A DNA stretch of 6,943 nt from Alphaproteobacteria bacterium (GTDB lineage: Bacteria > Pseudomonadota > Alphaproteobacteria > UBA8366 > JADFVY01): positions 1 through 6,943 of the forward strand of contig JAOUMF010000106.1 of NCBI GenBank assembly GCA_029881615.1, given 5' to 3'. Shown here one piece after another: positions 1-6,226 of the stretch. The notes under the pieces are model-generated. The model saw nothing but the letters and a program-made list of their open reading frames with translations, was not told where the DNA came from and made no database searches. The position numbers and the translations under genes are program-made. How positions within the stretch are numbered: position 1 is the stretch's first letter; every line of letters begins with the position of its first letter.

Positions 1-244
1 GATCGCGAACCCTGCGTTCGGCGGCCCGGGCGCGGCCGCGTGTGCGACCGGCGCCAAACCAGGCAACGATACCGCCGGCAAAAAATCCGACTGCCAGCCC
101 GCCCAGCGCAACCAGGTAAACCGGCACCGGCAGGGAAACGGGAAGCGGCCAGATCGACAGTTCAACAAATCCGCGATTTGACAGCGCAAACAATACCGAT
201 AACGCAACCAGCGGTCCGGCAATCAACCAGTAAATCAGCTTCAT
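1..244 (-). CDS. LapA-domain (DUF1049) small membrane protein, C-terminus cut by window
   Basis: The frame opens with ATG at 244-242 (MKLIYWLIAG...) and stays open for 81 codons to base 2, so the C-terminus lies outside the window. Two hydrophobic helices are visible, at about residues 3-22 and 42-63, separated by a short segment with the motif NRGFVELSIWPLP. A basic stretch (GRTRGRARAAERR) follows the second helix, which should place that end in the cytoplasm. This two-helix layout with an NxxxVxLxxWP-like linker is typical of LapA/DUF1049 inner-membrane proteins; E. coli LapA acts in lipopolysaccharide assembly and LpxC control. Only 25 nt separate it from the ihfB stop, so it is probably co-transcribed with ihfB. 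No good Shine-Dalgarno is seen; a GGA lies about 10 nt upstream. Family assignment comes from layout and recalled gene order, not from a database match; the cellular role is inferred. Confidence 0.72.
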   Translation of the reverse strand, partial: MKLIYWLIAGPLVALSVLFALSNRGFVELSIWPLPVSLPVPVYLVALGGLAVGFFAGGIVAWFGAGRTRGRARAAERRVRD

Positions 245-269
245 CAAACAGCGATCCGTTGTCCGGGTT

Positions 270-557
270 TCAGCCTGTGCTGCTATTTACAAGATCGCGC
301 AATTGCTTGCCGGTCTTGAAGAAGGGGACAGTCTTCGGCGCCACCTGCACGGTATCACCGGTCCGCGGATTGCGCCCAACGCGCGCCTCACGATGTTTTA
401 CCGAAAAAGTACCGAATCCCCTTAACTCCACACGATCGCCACGCTCCAGCGCGGAGGATATTTCCTCAAAAACAGTGCCAACGATGCGTTCCACATCCCT
501 GTGATAGAGGTGTGGATGGCTTTCCGCCAGCCTTTGTATCAATTCAGATTTTGTCAT
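270..557 (-). CDS. ihfB: Integration host factor subunit beta
   Basis: A 95-residue protein of full family length, aligning with E. coli IHF-beta from the first residue ([12 protein letters not shown]) to near the end ([11 protein letters not shown]). IHF is a heterodimeric nucleoid protein that bends DNA sharply at specific sites in replication, recombination and transcription. The helical dimerisation part spans about residues 3-38 and the DNA-binding beta arm about 45-75. The arm carries GRNPRTGD (61-68) with intercalating Pro64, and Glu44 and Arg46, which in E. coli IHF-beta contribute to sequence recognition, are both kept. These residues favour IHF-beta over HU or IHF-alpha. ATG at 557 is chosen because AAGGG lies 8 nt upstream. 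The gene follows rpsA after a 225-nt gap that contains a terminator-like hairpin, so it probably has its own promoter as well. The LapA-like gene follows closely. Confidence 0.96.
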   Translation of the reverse strand: MTKSELIQRLAESHPHLYHRDVERIVGTVFEEISSALERGDRVELRGFGTFSVKHREARVGRNPRTGDTVQVAPKTVPFFKTGKQLRDLVNSSTG

Positions 558-730
558 CCGGGACGCCCTTGTTTTTGGTCAGGCACAGCCATATTCGCAG
601 GTATGAGCCAGCTTCGCCAACACTCCTGCTCCCTGTCAGCCCTGAAACGTGCCAAAGCTAGCCCTAGTCGTCAAGCGTTAACCCACACTAAATAAACGAC
701 TATTCATTTTCATTTCGGAGTTGGACCGAA
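558..730 (-). promoter_or_regulatory. Upstream region of ihfB (probable promoter region)
   Basis: This stretch lies between the rpsA terminator hairpin and the ihfB start and encodes nothing convincing. Reading the minus strand, a TTGACG hexamer occurs at 674-669, but no good -10 hexamer sits 16-18 nt after it. A TTTA-N7-TTAAC element (692-677) resembles the CtrA consensus with one mismatch. A further weak pair, TTGGCG followed by GAATAT, lies closer to the gene. A promoter is expected here because of the upstream terminator, but its exact position is not settled by the sequence. Confidence 0.35.
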
Positions 731-761
731 AATGCGGCCCGCCAGGACGGCGAGCCGCATT
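731..761 (-). terminator. Probable intrinsic terminator of rpsA
   Basis: Arms AATGCGGC (731-738) and GCCGCATT (754-761) are perfectly complementary over 8 bp. After one mismatch (739/753) four more pairs form (740-743 with 749-752), leaving a 5-nt loop. Read on the minus strand, the hairpin starts 21 nt after the rpsA stop and its 3' arm runs into a short T tract (CATTTTCGG). The stem is strong but the U tract is short, so some read-through into ihfB is likely. Confidence 0.6.
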
Positions 762-782
762 CCATTTCTCGATCCGGCGGGA

Positions 783-2495
783 TCACTCGTCGGTGGAATC
801 GTCCGACTTTTCCGCCTGTTTGGACTTGAACGCAGCGCCGAGAATATCGCCAAGGGACGCGCCGGAATCCGAGCTTCCGTAATCGGCCATGGCTTTTTTC
901 TCTTCATCGACCTCGCGAGCCTTGATCGACAGATTGACCTTGCGGCCGGACTTGTCGATCTGCGTGATCTTGGCGTCCACTTTTTCGCCCACCGCAAAGC
1001 GGTCGGGACGCTGTTCGGAACGCTCGCGCGACAGGTCCGCCTTGCGGATGAACCCGGGGATGGTTTCGTTGACCATCACCTCAATGCCGCTGTCCAGCAC
1101 CTTGGAGACCGTGCAGGTTACGACGGCGCCCTTCTTGACGCCTTCCATTTCGACGCCGACCTGGTCTTCGCTAAGCTGCTTGATGCCCAAGCTGATGCGT
1201 TCCTTGACAACATCGATGTCCAGCACCTTGACCTGAACGACATCGCCCTTCTTGTACTCGGCGATGGCTTCCTCGCCCGACTTGTCCCAGCTGATATCCG
1301 ACATGTGAACCATGCCGTCGATATCGCCGGGCAGGCCGACGAACAGGCCGAACTCGGTGATGTTCTTGATCTCGCCTTCCATCTCGGCACCAACCGGATG
1401 ATCGGCCAGGAAGCTGTCCCAGGGATTGTCCAGGCACTGCTTCAGGCCCAGGCTGATGCGCCGCTTCTGCGGATCGACATCGAGCACCATGACCTCGACT
1501 TCCTGGCTGGTGGAGACGATCTTGCCCGGATGGACGTTCTTCTTGGTCCAGCTCATTTCGGAGACATGGACCAGACCCTCGATACCGGGTTCCAGTTCGA
1601 CGAACGCGCCATAATCGGCAATATTGGTAACCCGGCCGGTAAACTTCGCGCCAACCGGATATTTCGCATCGACGCCATCCCAGGGATCGGCTTCAAGCTG
1701 CTTCATGCCAAGGCTGATACGCTGGGTTTCCGAGTTGAAGCGAATAACCTGAACATCGACCGTCTGGCCGATCTGCAACGCTTCGGACGGATGGTTGATA
1801 CGCTGCCAGGCAATGTCGGTAACATGCAGCAGGCCGTCCACACCGCCGAGATCGACGAACGCGCCGTAATCGGTGATGTTCTTGACCACGCCTTGCAGAA
1901 CCTGACCCTCTTGCAGATTTTCGATCAGTTCGCTGCGGGCCTCGGCACGGCTTTCCTCCAGCACGGCGCGACGCGACACAACGATATTGCCACGAGCGCG
2001 ATCCATCTTGAGGATCTGGAAAGGCTGCTGATTGCCCATCAGCGGCGTCACGTCGCGCACCGGGCGGATGTCCACCTGGCTGCCCGGCAAGAAGGCGCTG
2101 ACCCCGGTCAGGTCGACCGTGAAGCCGCCCTTGACCCGGTTGTAGATCACGCCGGTAACGCGTTCGCTGTTGTTGAAAGCCACTTCGAGCTGGCCCCATG
2201 CCTCTTCGCGGCGAGCCTTTTCGCGCGACAGCATGACCTCACCATGACGATCTTCCATACGCTCGAGGAAGACCTCCACGATATCGCCAGCCTTGAGTTC
2301 CGGTTTTTGCCCCGGTGCGGCGAATTCCTTGACGGCGATCCGGCCTTCGGCCTTTAGCCCTACATCGATGGTTACATAGTCGTTATCGATACGAACGACG
2401 GTGCCCGGAATTACCGAGCCTTCAAGTCCCTCATTCGATACGAGGGATTCTTCGAGAAGCGCTGCAAAGCTTTCTTTTTCCTGCGCTATAGCCAT
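783..2495 (-). CDS. rpsA: 30S ribosomal protein S1
   Basis: A 570-residue protein, slightly longer than E. coli S1 (557). Six S1 (OB-fold) repeats can be placed at about 27-92, 110-176, 197-265, 282-352, 369-439 and 456-525. Repeats 3-5 show the classic pattern: DYGAFVDLGGVDGLLHV, DYGAFVELEPGIEGLVHV and EFGLFVGLPGDIDGMVHM, each closed by RISLGxKQ. The linkers after repeats 3 and 4 share a PWD...PVGA motif. In the family, the first two repeats dock on the ribosome and the later ones bind mRNA and aid initiation. The tail (about 530-570) is flexible and acidic, with a short LGDILGAAFK segment. ATG at 2495 is chosen because AGGA and AAAGGA precede it and MAIAQEKESFAALLEESL is a normal N-terminus for this group. 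It follows cmk after 126 nt and is probably also transcribed from the aroA-cmk side. Translation may be self-controlled (see leader). Confidence 0.98.
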   Translation of the reverse strand: MAIAQEKESFAALLEESLVSNEGLEGSVIPGTVVRIDNDYVTIDVGLKAEGRIAVKEFAAPGQKPELKAGDIVEVFLERMEDRHGEVMLSREKARREEAWGQLEVAFNNSERVTGVIYNRVKGGFTVDLTGVSAFLPGSQVDIRPVRDVTPLMGNQQPFQILKMDRARGNIVVSRRAVLEESRAEARSELIENLQEGQVLQGVVKNITDYGAFVDLGGVDGLLHVTDIAWQRINHPSEALQIGQTVDVQVIRFNSETQRISLGMKQLEADPWDGVDAKYPVGAKFTGRVTNIADYGAFVELEPGIEGLVHVSEMSWTKKNVHPGKIVSTSQEVEVMVLDVDPQKRRISLGLKQCLDNPWDSFLADHPVGAEMEGEIKNITEFGLFVGLPGDIDGMVHMSDISWDKSGEEAIAEYKKGDVVQVKVLDIDVVKERISLGIKQLSEDQVGVEMEGVKKGAVVTCTVSKVLDSGIEVMVNETIPGFIRKADLSRERSEQRPDRFAVGEKVDAKITQIDKSGRKVNLSIKAREVDEEKKAMADYGSSDSGASLGDILGAAFKSKQAEKSDDSTDE

Positions 2496-2621
2496 TTTTC
2501 CTACGGTCCTTTCAAGTCAATCGTTTTTCCGGCCAACCGGTTGTCTCCGGTGGTCTTTCATCAATAATTCACGCCCTCGCGGTCGATCCTCGATCGGGCC
2601 GCGACGGCGCACGTCCATCCC
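2496..2621 (-). promoter_or_regulatory. Structured cmk-rpsA spacer, candidate rpsA leader
   Basis: The transcript of this 126-nt spacer can form two hairpins. The first (2608-2573) has arms GCC/GGC, TCGCGG/CCGCGA and CGATC/GATCG around a GAG triloop, with one mismatch and one small internal loop. The second (2553-2533) has CCA/TGG and CCGG/CCGG around a 6-nt loop with one bulged base. Neither is followed by a U tract, so they do not look like terminators. GGA occurs seven times on the transcript strand, including both candidate Shine-Dalgarno sites (AAAGGA ending 11 nt and AGGA ending 3 nt before ATG). E. coli S1 represses its own mRNA through a structured leader with exposed GGA-type sites; an analogous role here is inference. 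No clear sigma-70 promoter is seen. Confidence 0.4.
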
Positions 2622-3269
2622 TTACTGTCCCGCTAATCCTCCGGCCCGGGCCGCGGCGGCGCTGATCAAGTCCATCGCGGCGGCAAACGCAGCCTCCGCA
2701 TCGAGCCTTGTGGTATCCAGCACCGTGGCGTCCTCCGCCGGCTTCATCGGCGCAACGCTGCGCCCGCTGTCACGGGCATCACGCTCCTTCAAATCCTGCA
2801 GAACGCGCGCATATATACTGGCCTTGCCCCTGTCAAGCAACTCCTTATGCCGCCTTTGTGCACGAATCTCGTCACTTGCGATTACATACAGCTTGATGTC
2901 GGCATGCGGGCAGACCACCGTGCCGATATCGCGGCCATCCAGCACCGCGCCGGGCGACTGCGCGGCGAAAGTCCGCTGCATCTCCAGCAGCACGGCGCGC
3001 ACTGCCGGGATAGCGCTTACCTTGGAGGCAGCCAACGCCGCTTCGTCGCCACTGAGTTCGGGATCTTCCAGCATATCGGGATCCAGCGCCCGCGCGGCGG
3101 ATTCGGCGGCCACGGCATCGGACGGATCGCCGCCCCGGCGCAGAACCGTCATCCCCACGGCACGATACAGTTTACCGGTATCAAGATAGGCATAACCCAG
3201 TTCACGCGCGATGCGGCGCGCCAGCGTGCCCTTGCCCGACGCCGCCGGACCGTCGACCGCGATAATCAT
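2622..3269 (-). CDS. cmk: Cytidylate (CMP/dCMP) kinase
   Basis: A 215-residue protein of normal bacterial length. The enzyme transfers phosphate from ATP to CMP or dCMP in the cytosol, supplying CDP/dCDP for nucleic-acid and phospholipid precursors. The P-loop GPAASGKGT is at residues 7-15, followed by LDTGKLYRA (29-37), the equivalent of the DSGAxYR nucleoside-binding segment. The [11 protein letters not shown] motif (111-121) and the lid/CMP-binding basic region QRRHKEL (138-144) with [13 protein letters not shown] (162-174) are all present. No key motif is missing. Its ATG overlaps the aroA stop in an ATGA arrangement, so translation is probably coupled to aroA. The rpsA leader follows. 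Pairing of cmk with rpsA is conserved across many bacteria. Confidence 0.97.
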   Translation of the reverse strand: MIIAVDGPAASGKGTLARRIARELGYAYLDTGKLYRAVGMTVLRRGGDPSDAVAAESAARALDPDMLEDPELSGDEAALAASKVSAIPAVRAVLLEMQRTFAAQSPGAVLDGRDIGTVVCPHADIKLYVIASDEIRAQRRHKELLDRGKASIYARVLQDLKERDARDSGRSVAPMKPAEDATVLDTTRLDAEAAFAAAMDLISAAAARAGGLAGQ

Positions 3270-4603
3270 GCCGCGGCCTCCGCCGGACCGATTGCCGCCC
3301 CGAGGCCATTCATGAGTTCGACGAAACCGGGAAAGCTGGTTTCGATCGGCTCGGCATCGTCAATTGAAATCGGCTGATCGGCCGCCATGCCGAGCACCAG
3401 GAAGGCCATGGCGATACGATGGTCAAGATCGGTCTCGATCGCCCCGCCGCCACGAACGGGCCCGCCCCCGCCATGCACTGTAAGGCTATCCTTGCCTTCT
3501 TCGACACGCACGCCGCAAGCGGCAAGCCCCCGCGCCATCGCGGCAAGCCGGTCGCTTTCCTTGACCCGCAATTCGGCCAGGCCATGCATGACCGTCGTGC
3601 CCTCGGCCACCGCCGCCGCCACCGCCAAAATCGGATATTCGTCAATCATCGACGGCGCGCGAGAGGCCGGAACGTCCACTCCCTTGAGGCCGCCGGCCCG
3701 CACATGCAAATCGGCGACCGGTTCACCTGCAATTTCCCGCTCGTTTCGTATCTCGATACCGGCGCCCATCTCAATCAGCGTATCGACAAGGCCGGTACGG
3801 CGCGGGTTCATGCCCACGGCGGTCAGCGTGAGGTCCGAACCCGGCACGATCAGCGCCGCCACCAGTGGAAAGGCGGCCGAGCTGATGTCGGCGGGAACCT
3901 GGATCTGGCGGCCCGTCAACTCGGGCTGGCCGGTTACGGTAACCGCCAAAGCGCCATCGGCTTCCTCGGTTGTCTCCACTTCCGCCCCGAAAAAACGCAA
4001 CATGCGTTCGGTGTGGTCGCGGGTAGGCAGGGTTTCGATGGCTGTGGTCTTGCCGGATGTATTCAAACCCGCCAGCAGCACCGCGGATTTCACCTGCGCC
4101 GAGGCGACCGGCAGGCGGTAGGTCGTCGGCATGGGGTCGCCGGCACCGGTTATCGCCAAGGGCATGCGGCCGCCCTCGCGCGCAACAATTCGCGCCCCGA
4201 ATTGTTCCAGGGGAACCTGCACCCGCGCCATCGGCCTACGACAAAGCGATGCATCCCCGGTCAGGAAAGCCGTCAACGGATGACTTGCCAACACCCCCAT
4301 CAACAACCGCGCGGCCGTTCCGGAATTACCCATATCCAGAATGCCGGCAGGTTCACGCAAACCGCCGAGCCCGACCCCCTGGACGCGCCAGACGCCTTCA
4401 GCATCGCGCTCCACATCGGCGCCCAGCGCCCGCAACGCAGCCGCCGTACAAAGCACGTCCTCGCCTTCCAACAGGCCTTCGATCACAGTCTCGCCCACTG
4501 CCAGTGCGCCAATCAGCAACGCGCGATGGGAAATGGATTTGTCGCCAGGGACCCGAATCTCGCCCGAAATTGAGGTCGAAATACAGGATTTCATGGGTCG
4601 CAT
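3266..4603 (-). CDS. aroA: 3-phosphoshikimate 1-carboxyvinyltransferase (EPSP synthase)
   Basis: A cytosolic shikimate-pathway enzyme that condenses shikimate 3-phosphate with phosphoenolpyruvate to EPSP on the way to aromatic amino acids. With ATG at 4603 it has 445 residues. This start is preferred because GAGG lies 6 nt upstream; the TTG at 4615 lies on that Shine-Dalgarno, and the ATG at 4594 is 15 nt from it. Motifs in order: GDKSISHR (20-27), GNSGTAARL (92-100), [10 protein letters not shown] (116-125), SAQVKSAVL (168-176), TRDHTER (194-200), NPRRTG (266-271), DEYP (321-324, with the likely catalytic Asp321), RVKESDRL (346-353) and DHRIAMAF (394-401). Overall it resembles the class II enzymes such as Agrobacterium CP4, but it has Gly95 where CP4 has Ala. 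It heads the aroA-cmk-rpsA cluster, is divergent from the FYDLN-acid gene and overlaps cmk by 4 nt. Confidence 0.97.
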   Translation of the reverse strand: MRPMKSCISTSISGEIRVPGDKSISHRALLIGALAVGETVIEGLLEGEDVLCTAAALRALGADVERDAEGVWRVQGVGLGGLREPAGILDMGNSGTAARLLMGVLASHPLTAFLTGDASLCRRPMARVQVPLEQFGARIVAREGGRMPLAITGAGDPMPTTYRLPVASAQVKSAVLLAGLNTSGKTTAIETLPTRDHTERMLRFFGAEVETTEEADGALAVTVTGQPELTGRQIQVPADISSAAFPLVAALIVPGSDLTLTAVGMNPRRTGLVDTLIEMGAGIEIRNEREIAGEPVADLHVRAGGLKGVDVPASRAPSMIDEYPILAVAAAVAEGTTVMHGLAELRVKESDRLAAMARGLAACGVRVEEGKDSLTVHGGGGPVRGGGAIETDLDHRIAMAFLVLGMAADQPISIDDAEPIETSFPGFVELMNGLGAAIGPAEAAA

Positions 4604-4847
4604 AAAAGGCCTCAATCAACTATTTACGGGACTATTCCCAAGCGCGGCACAGCCATTTAGCACAAAGAATTCGATGCGAACAGGGTTCGATTAGGGCTTG
4701 CAAAGCCGGCGCCACGGAACGAAATTTGCATATATTGGCGGAATGCCGGGTAAGTTGACGTCGAATTGTTGACAGTCCGGGCATCCCGTGGCAATCCCCT
4801 GCGCTGTAACAACAGCCGCACCTGCAAACGAATGAGGAGTTAGTACC
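4604..4847. promoter_or_regulatory. Divergent intergenic region, aroA / FYDLN-acid gene
   Basis: A 244-nt non-coding gap that must hold the promoters for both directions. On the plus strand two GTTGAC copies lie at 4754-4759 and 4768-4773; the second begins a perfect TTGACA (4769-4774) that could be a -35 element, but the hexamer 17 nt later (CAATCC) is a poor -10. A TTGCAA / GAAATT pair with 17-nt spacing (4698-4703, 4721-4726) is also weak. A small hairpin GGCTT-GCA-AAGCC occupies 4695-4707. On the minus strand no promoter pair stands out for aroA. Location is certain from gene orientation; the elements themselves are tentative. Confidence 0.4.
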
Positions 4848-5180
4848 GTGGCCAAACCCGAATGGGGCATTAAGCGGATTTGCCAGAGTTGCAGCGCGCC
4901 TTTCTATGACCTCCAGCGCAGCCCTATTGTTTGCCCGAAATGTCAGGCTGTATTCGATCCCGAGGCAATCCTGAAATCGCGCAAACTCAAGGCCGCGGAA
5001 GAAATAGCCCCGGCGCCCAAGAAAGAGATCCAGGATCCGGAAGACATTCTGGACGATGACGACGACGACATCGTGGTCGCCGACGTGGATGACGACTCCG
5101 TATTGGAAGATGCCAGCGATCTTGACGACGAAGACGTCAGCGGCGTGATTGAAACCGGGGGTGAGAAGGACGAAATTTAG
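4848..5180 (+). CDS. TIGR02300 / FYDLN-acid family zinc-ribbon protein
   Basis: A 110-residue protein of unknown function from a family typical of Alphaproteobacteria. The N-terminal third is a small zinc ribbon with Cys12-x2-Cys15 and Cys29-x2-Cys32. Between them sits PFYDLQRSP (18-26), which matches the name-giving FYDLN motif except for Gln in place of Asn. The remainder (about 60-110) is extremely acidic, including a run of six Asp, and is probably disordered. The start is GTG at 4848, preceded 8 nt upstream by GAGGAG; the nearby upstream ATG (4832) hits a stop after three codons. Its position divergent from aroA and upstream of tRNA-Ala agrees with gene order I recall from other alphaproteobacteria. 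The layout suggests a cytosolic protein that may bind nucleic acid or a basic partner, but this is speculation. Confidence 0.88.
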   Translation: MAKPEWGIKRICQSCSAPFYDLQRSPIVCPKCQAVFDPEAILKSRKLKAAEEIAPAPKKEIQDPEDILDDDDDDIVVADVDDDSVLEDASDLDDEDVSGVIETGGEKDEI

Positions 5181-5218
5181 CGGATAATCCGTCGGCGGTA
5201 TCCGGTAATTGCATTTTT
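5181..5218 (+). terminator. Possible terminator after FYDLN-acid gene
   Basis: Immediately after the stop codon CGGATA (5181-5186) pairs with TATCCG (5199-5204), and after a 2-nt bulge CCG pairs with CGG around a TCGG loop. A run of five T (5214-5218) follows, but begins 9 nt beyond the stem. The distance makes this an imperfect intrinsic terminator. Confidence 0.35.
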
Positions 5219-5221
5219 AAC

Positions 5222-5249
5222 TTGCGCCAGCGTGCGGCAGCCTTATAAC
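5222..5249 (+). promoter_or_regulatory. Candidate promoter of tRNA-Ala
   Basis: TTGCGC (5222-5227) and TATAAC (5244-5249) are separated by 16 nt and resemble sigma-70 -35 and -10 hexamers; the -10 matches at five of six positions. Transcription would start about 40 nt before the mature tRNA 5' end, a normal leader length for RNase P processing. The -35 is weak. Confidence 0.45.
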
Positions 5250-5297
5250 GGTGCCGACTTCGCTTGGGGGCATCGCGTCGCCCGCCAGCAAGCCCGT

Positions 5298-5373
<76 letters not shown>

Positions 5374-5381
5374 GAATTTCA

Positions 5382-5419
5382 GGGGGCCTCGCGATAATCC
5401 GCGAGGCCCCCGTTGTTTT
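5382..5419 (+). terminator. Strong intrinsic terminator of tRNA-Ala
   Basis: GGGGGCCTCGCG (5382-5393) and CGCGAGGCCCCC (5400-5411) form a perfect 12-bp GC-rich stem with a 6-nt ATAATC loop, followed by GTTGTTTT. It begins 8 nt after the tRNA CCA. The T tract is only on the plus-strand side, so it is directed at the tRNA transcript. Confidence 0.9.
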
Positions 5420-5445
5420 GTGGCAGGTTCGAAGTTTCCTGCCAC
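5420..5445 (-). terminator. Hairpin downstream of the fasciclin gene
   Basis: GTGGCAGG (5420-5427) pairs perfectly with CCTGCCAC (5438-5445) around a 10-nt loop containing the palindrome TTCGAA. On the minus strand it begins 11 nt after the fasciclin stop, but is followed by AAAACAACGG rather than a U tract. It may act with the adjacent 12-bp stem as an RNA 3' end or barrier; canonical termination is not shown. Confidence 0.35.
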
Positions 5446-5456
5446 CCACAGTCCGG

Positions 5457-5984
5457 TCAGAAATTTCGCTGGTACTCCGGCATCAGCAACCTGTCGATGA
5501 CATAAAGCACGCCGTTATCGAGCACTTTACGTTCCGTTACGACCGCGCGTCCGTCAATAACCCGGGCGTCGCCCATAACCGCGATATTCAGGCTGGTACG
5601 CTGCAACGTGATCACATCCGCACTGTCCGTGGGCGCGGTGGCTTCAAGGATATGGTGCGACACCAGTTCCTTGAGCCGTTCAGCATTCGATGGTGTCAAC
5701 AGCAGGCCGTTCAGCAGGAATGCCGACCCTTCCATGACCATTGACCGGTTGGAGGGTACAAGCAGGATATAGGGGCCTTCGCCTTTCAGGATATCGGCCA
5801 TTCCGGACCGTTCCACGGCATTCGCGAACAGGCTCAGCCGATTGTCGGCGTTGAGTTCGTCATGAAGGTCGGCCGCACGCACATCCGGAGTGGCGAAACC
5901 GAAAACGGTCCCCAACAGGATGCCGGCCAGGGCAACGGTTTTTGCAGTCCACGCCACAGAGCGGTTGTTTGCGATAGTCGTCAT
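5457..5984 (-). CDS. Secreted fasciclin (FAS1) domain protein
   Basis: With ATG at 5984 (GGGAG 7 nt upstream; a TTG two codons earlier is less likely) the protein has 175 residues. A signal peptide is clear: a short polar start, hydrophobic stretch VALAGILLGTVFGFA (17-31) and a VRA-AD signal peptidase I site after about residue 37, so it should be periplasmic or released. The rest is one FAS1 domain. LSLFANAVERSGMADILKGEG matches the first helices, LLVPSNRSM the H1 box (usually FAPTDxAF, here degenerate), LKELVSHHIL the YH region, and DNGVLYVIDRLLMP the H2 box, which is close to consensus. FAS1 domains mediate adhesion or protein interaction, and bacterial single-domain forms are mostly uncharacterised. 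No lipobox or C-terminal anchor is present. It is convergent with tRNA-Ala and divergent from a BTAD regulator, which may control it. Confidence 0.9.
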   Translation of the reverse strand: MTTIANNRSVAWTAKTVALAGILLGTVFGFATPDVRAADLHDELNADNRLSLFANAVERSGMADILKGEGPYILLVPSNRSMVMEGSAFLLNGLLLTPSNAERLKELVSHHILEATAPTDSADVITLQRTSLNIAVMGDARVIDGRAVVTERKVLDNGVLYVIDRLLMPEYQRNF

Positions 5985-6226
5985 TTTCAATCTCCCAAAT
6001 ATGGTAAAGCGCCAATTCCGAGGTCCGGCTTCGATCCTTCACCGAAGGTCTGCCCTTCCTCCGGAACCCGTCGCCATGGGGCAGCGGTTTCCTTGGCCCC
6101 AGATTGCCGCCTGCTCGTCAGACCGGCGTGACATCGCCGCAATAAGATCGTCAAGAATGCTATTTTTGCGCTATATTGCGCTTCTCCTCCCTTCCGCTAT
6201 GATTGAAATGGCGAAAAAGAGGGTGA
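5985..6226. promoter_or_regulatory. Divergent intergenic region, fasciclin / BTAD regulator
   Basis: A 242-nt non-coding gap serving both directions. Towards the regulator, TATATT (6172-6177) is a plausible -10 about 50 nt before the ATG, without a good -35. It lies inside a near-palindrome GCGCTATATTGCGC (6168-6181), and TTGCGCT is repeated at 6166-6172 and 6176-6182. The position of this dyad over the -10 suggests an operator. On the fasciclin side only the ribosome-binding site GGGAG (5996-5992) is convincing; CATATT further upstream could be a -10 but has no matching -35. Confidence 0.42.

Noticed and set aside
40..695. Plus-strand frames opposite the LapA-like gene and ihfB
   Set aside because: They overlap real minus-strand genes and encode low-complexity, domain-free sequences.
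732..2357. A 541-codon open frame on the plus strand, antisense to rpsA
   Set aside because: It lies entirely opposite a full-length S1 gene and across its terminator, has a composition typical of GC-rich shadow frames and no recognisable domain. Its length follows from rpsA codon bias.
2515..2520. Minus-strand TTGACT just before rpsA as a -35 element
   Set aside because: A -10 at normal spacing would fall at the start codon, leaving no leader or ribosome-binding site.
3387..4605. Several plus-strand open frames (up to 384 codons) opposite aroA
   Set aside because: All are antisense to a well-supported gene, mutually overlapping, rich in Arg/Pro/His or Ser/Thr as expected for shadows, and without ribosome-binding sites or domains.
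4604..4615. TTG start 4 codons upstream of the chosen aroA start
   Set aside because: The TTG overlaps the GAGG Shine-Dalgarno that is well placed for ATG at 4603.
4681..4700. T-loop-like GGTTCGATT, possible tRNA remnant
   Set aside because: The flanking bases do not form a T stem and no acceptor or anticodon arm is present nearby.
5424..5445. GGTTCGA downstream of tRNA-Ala as a possible duplicated attachment site
   Set aside because: Only seven bases match the tRNA 3' half, they lie inside a separate hairpin, and no integrase or island boundary is seen.
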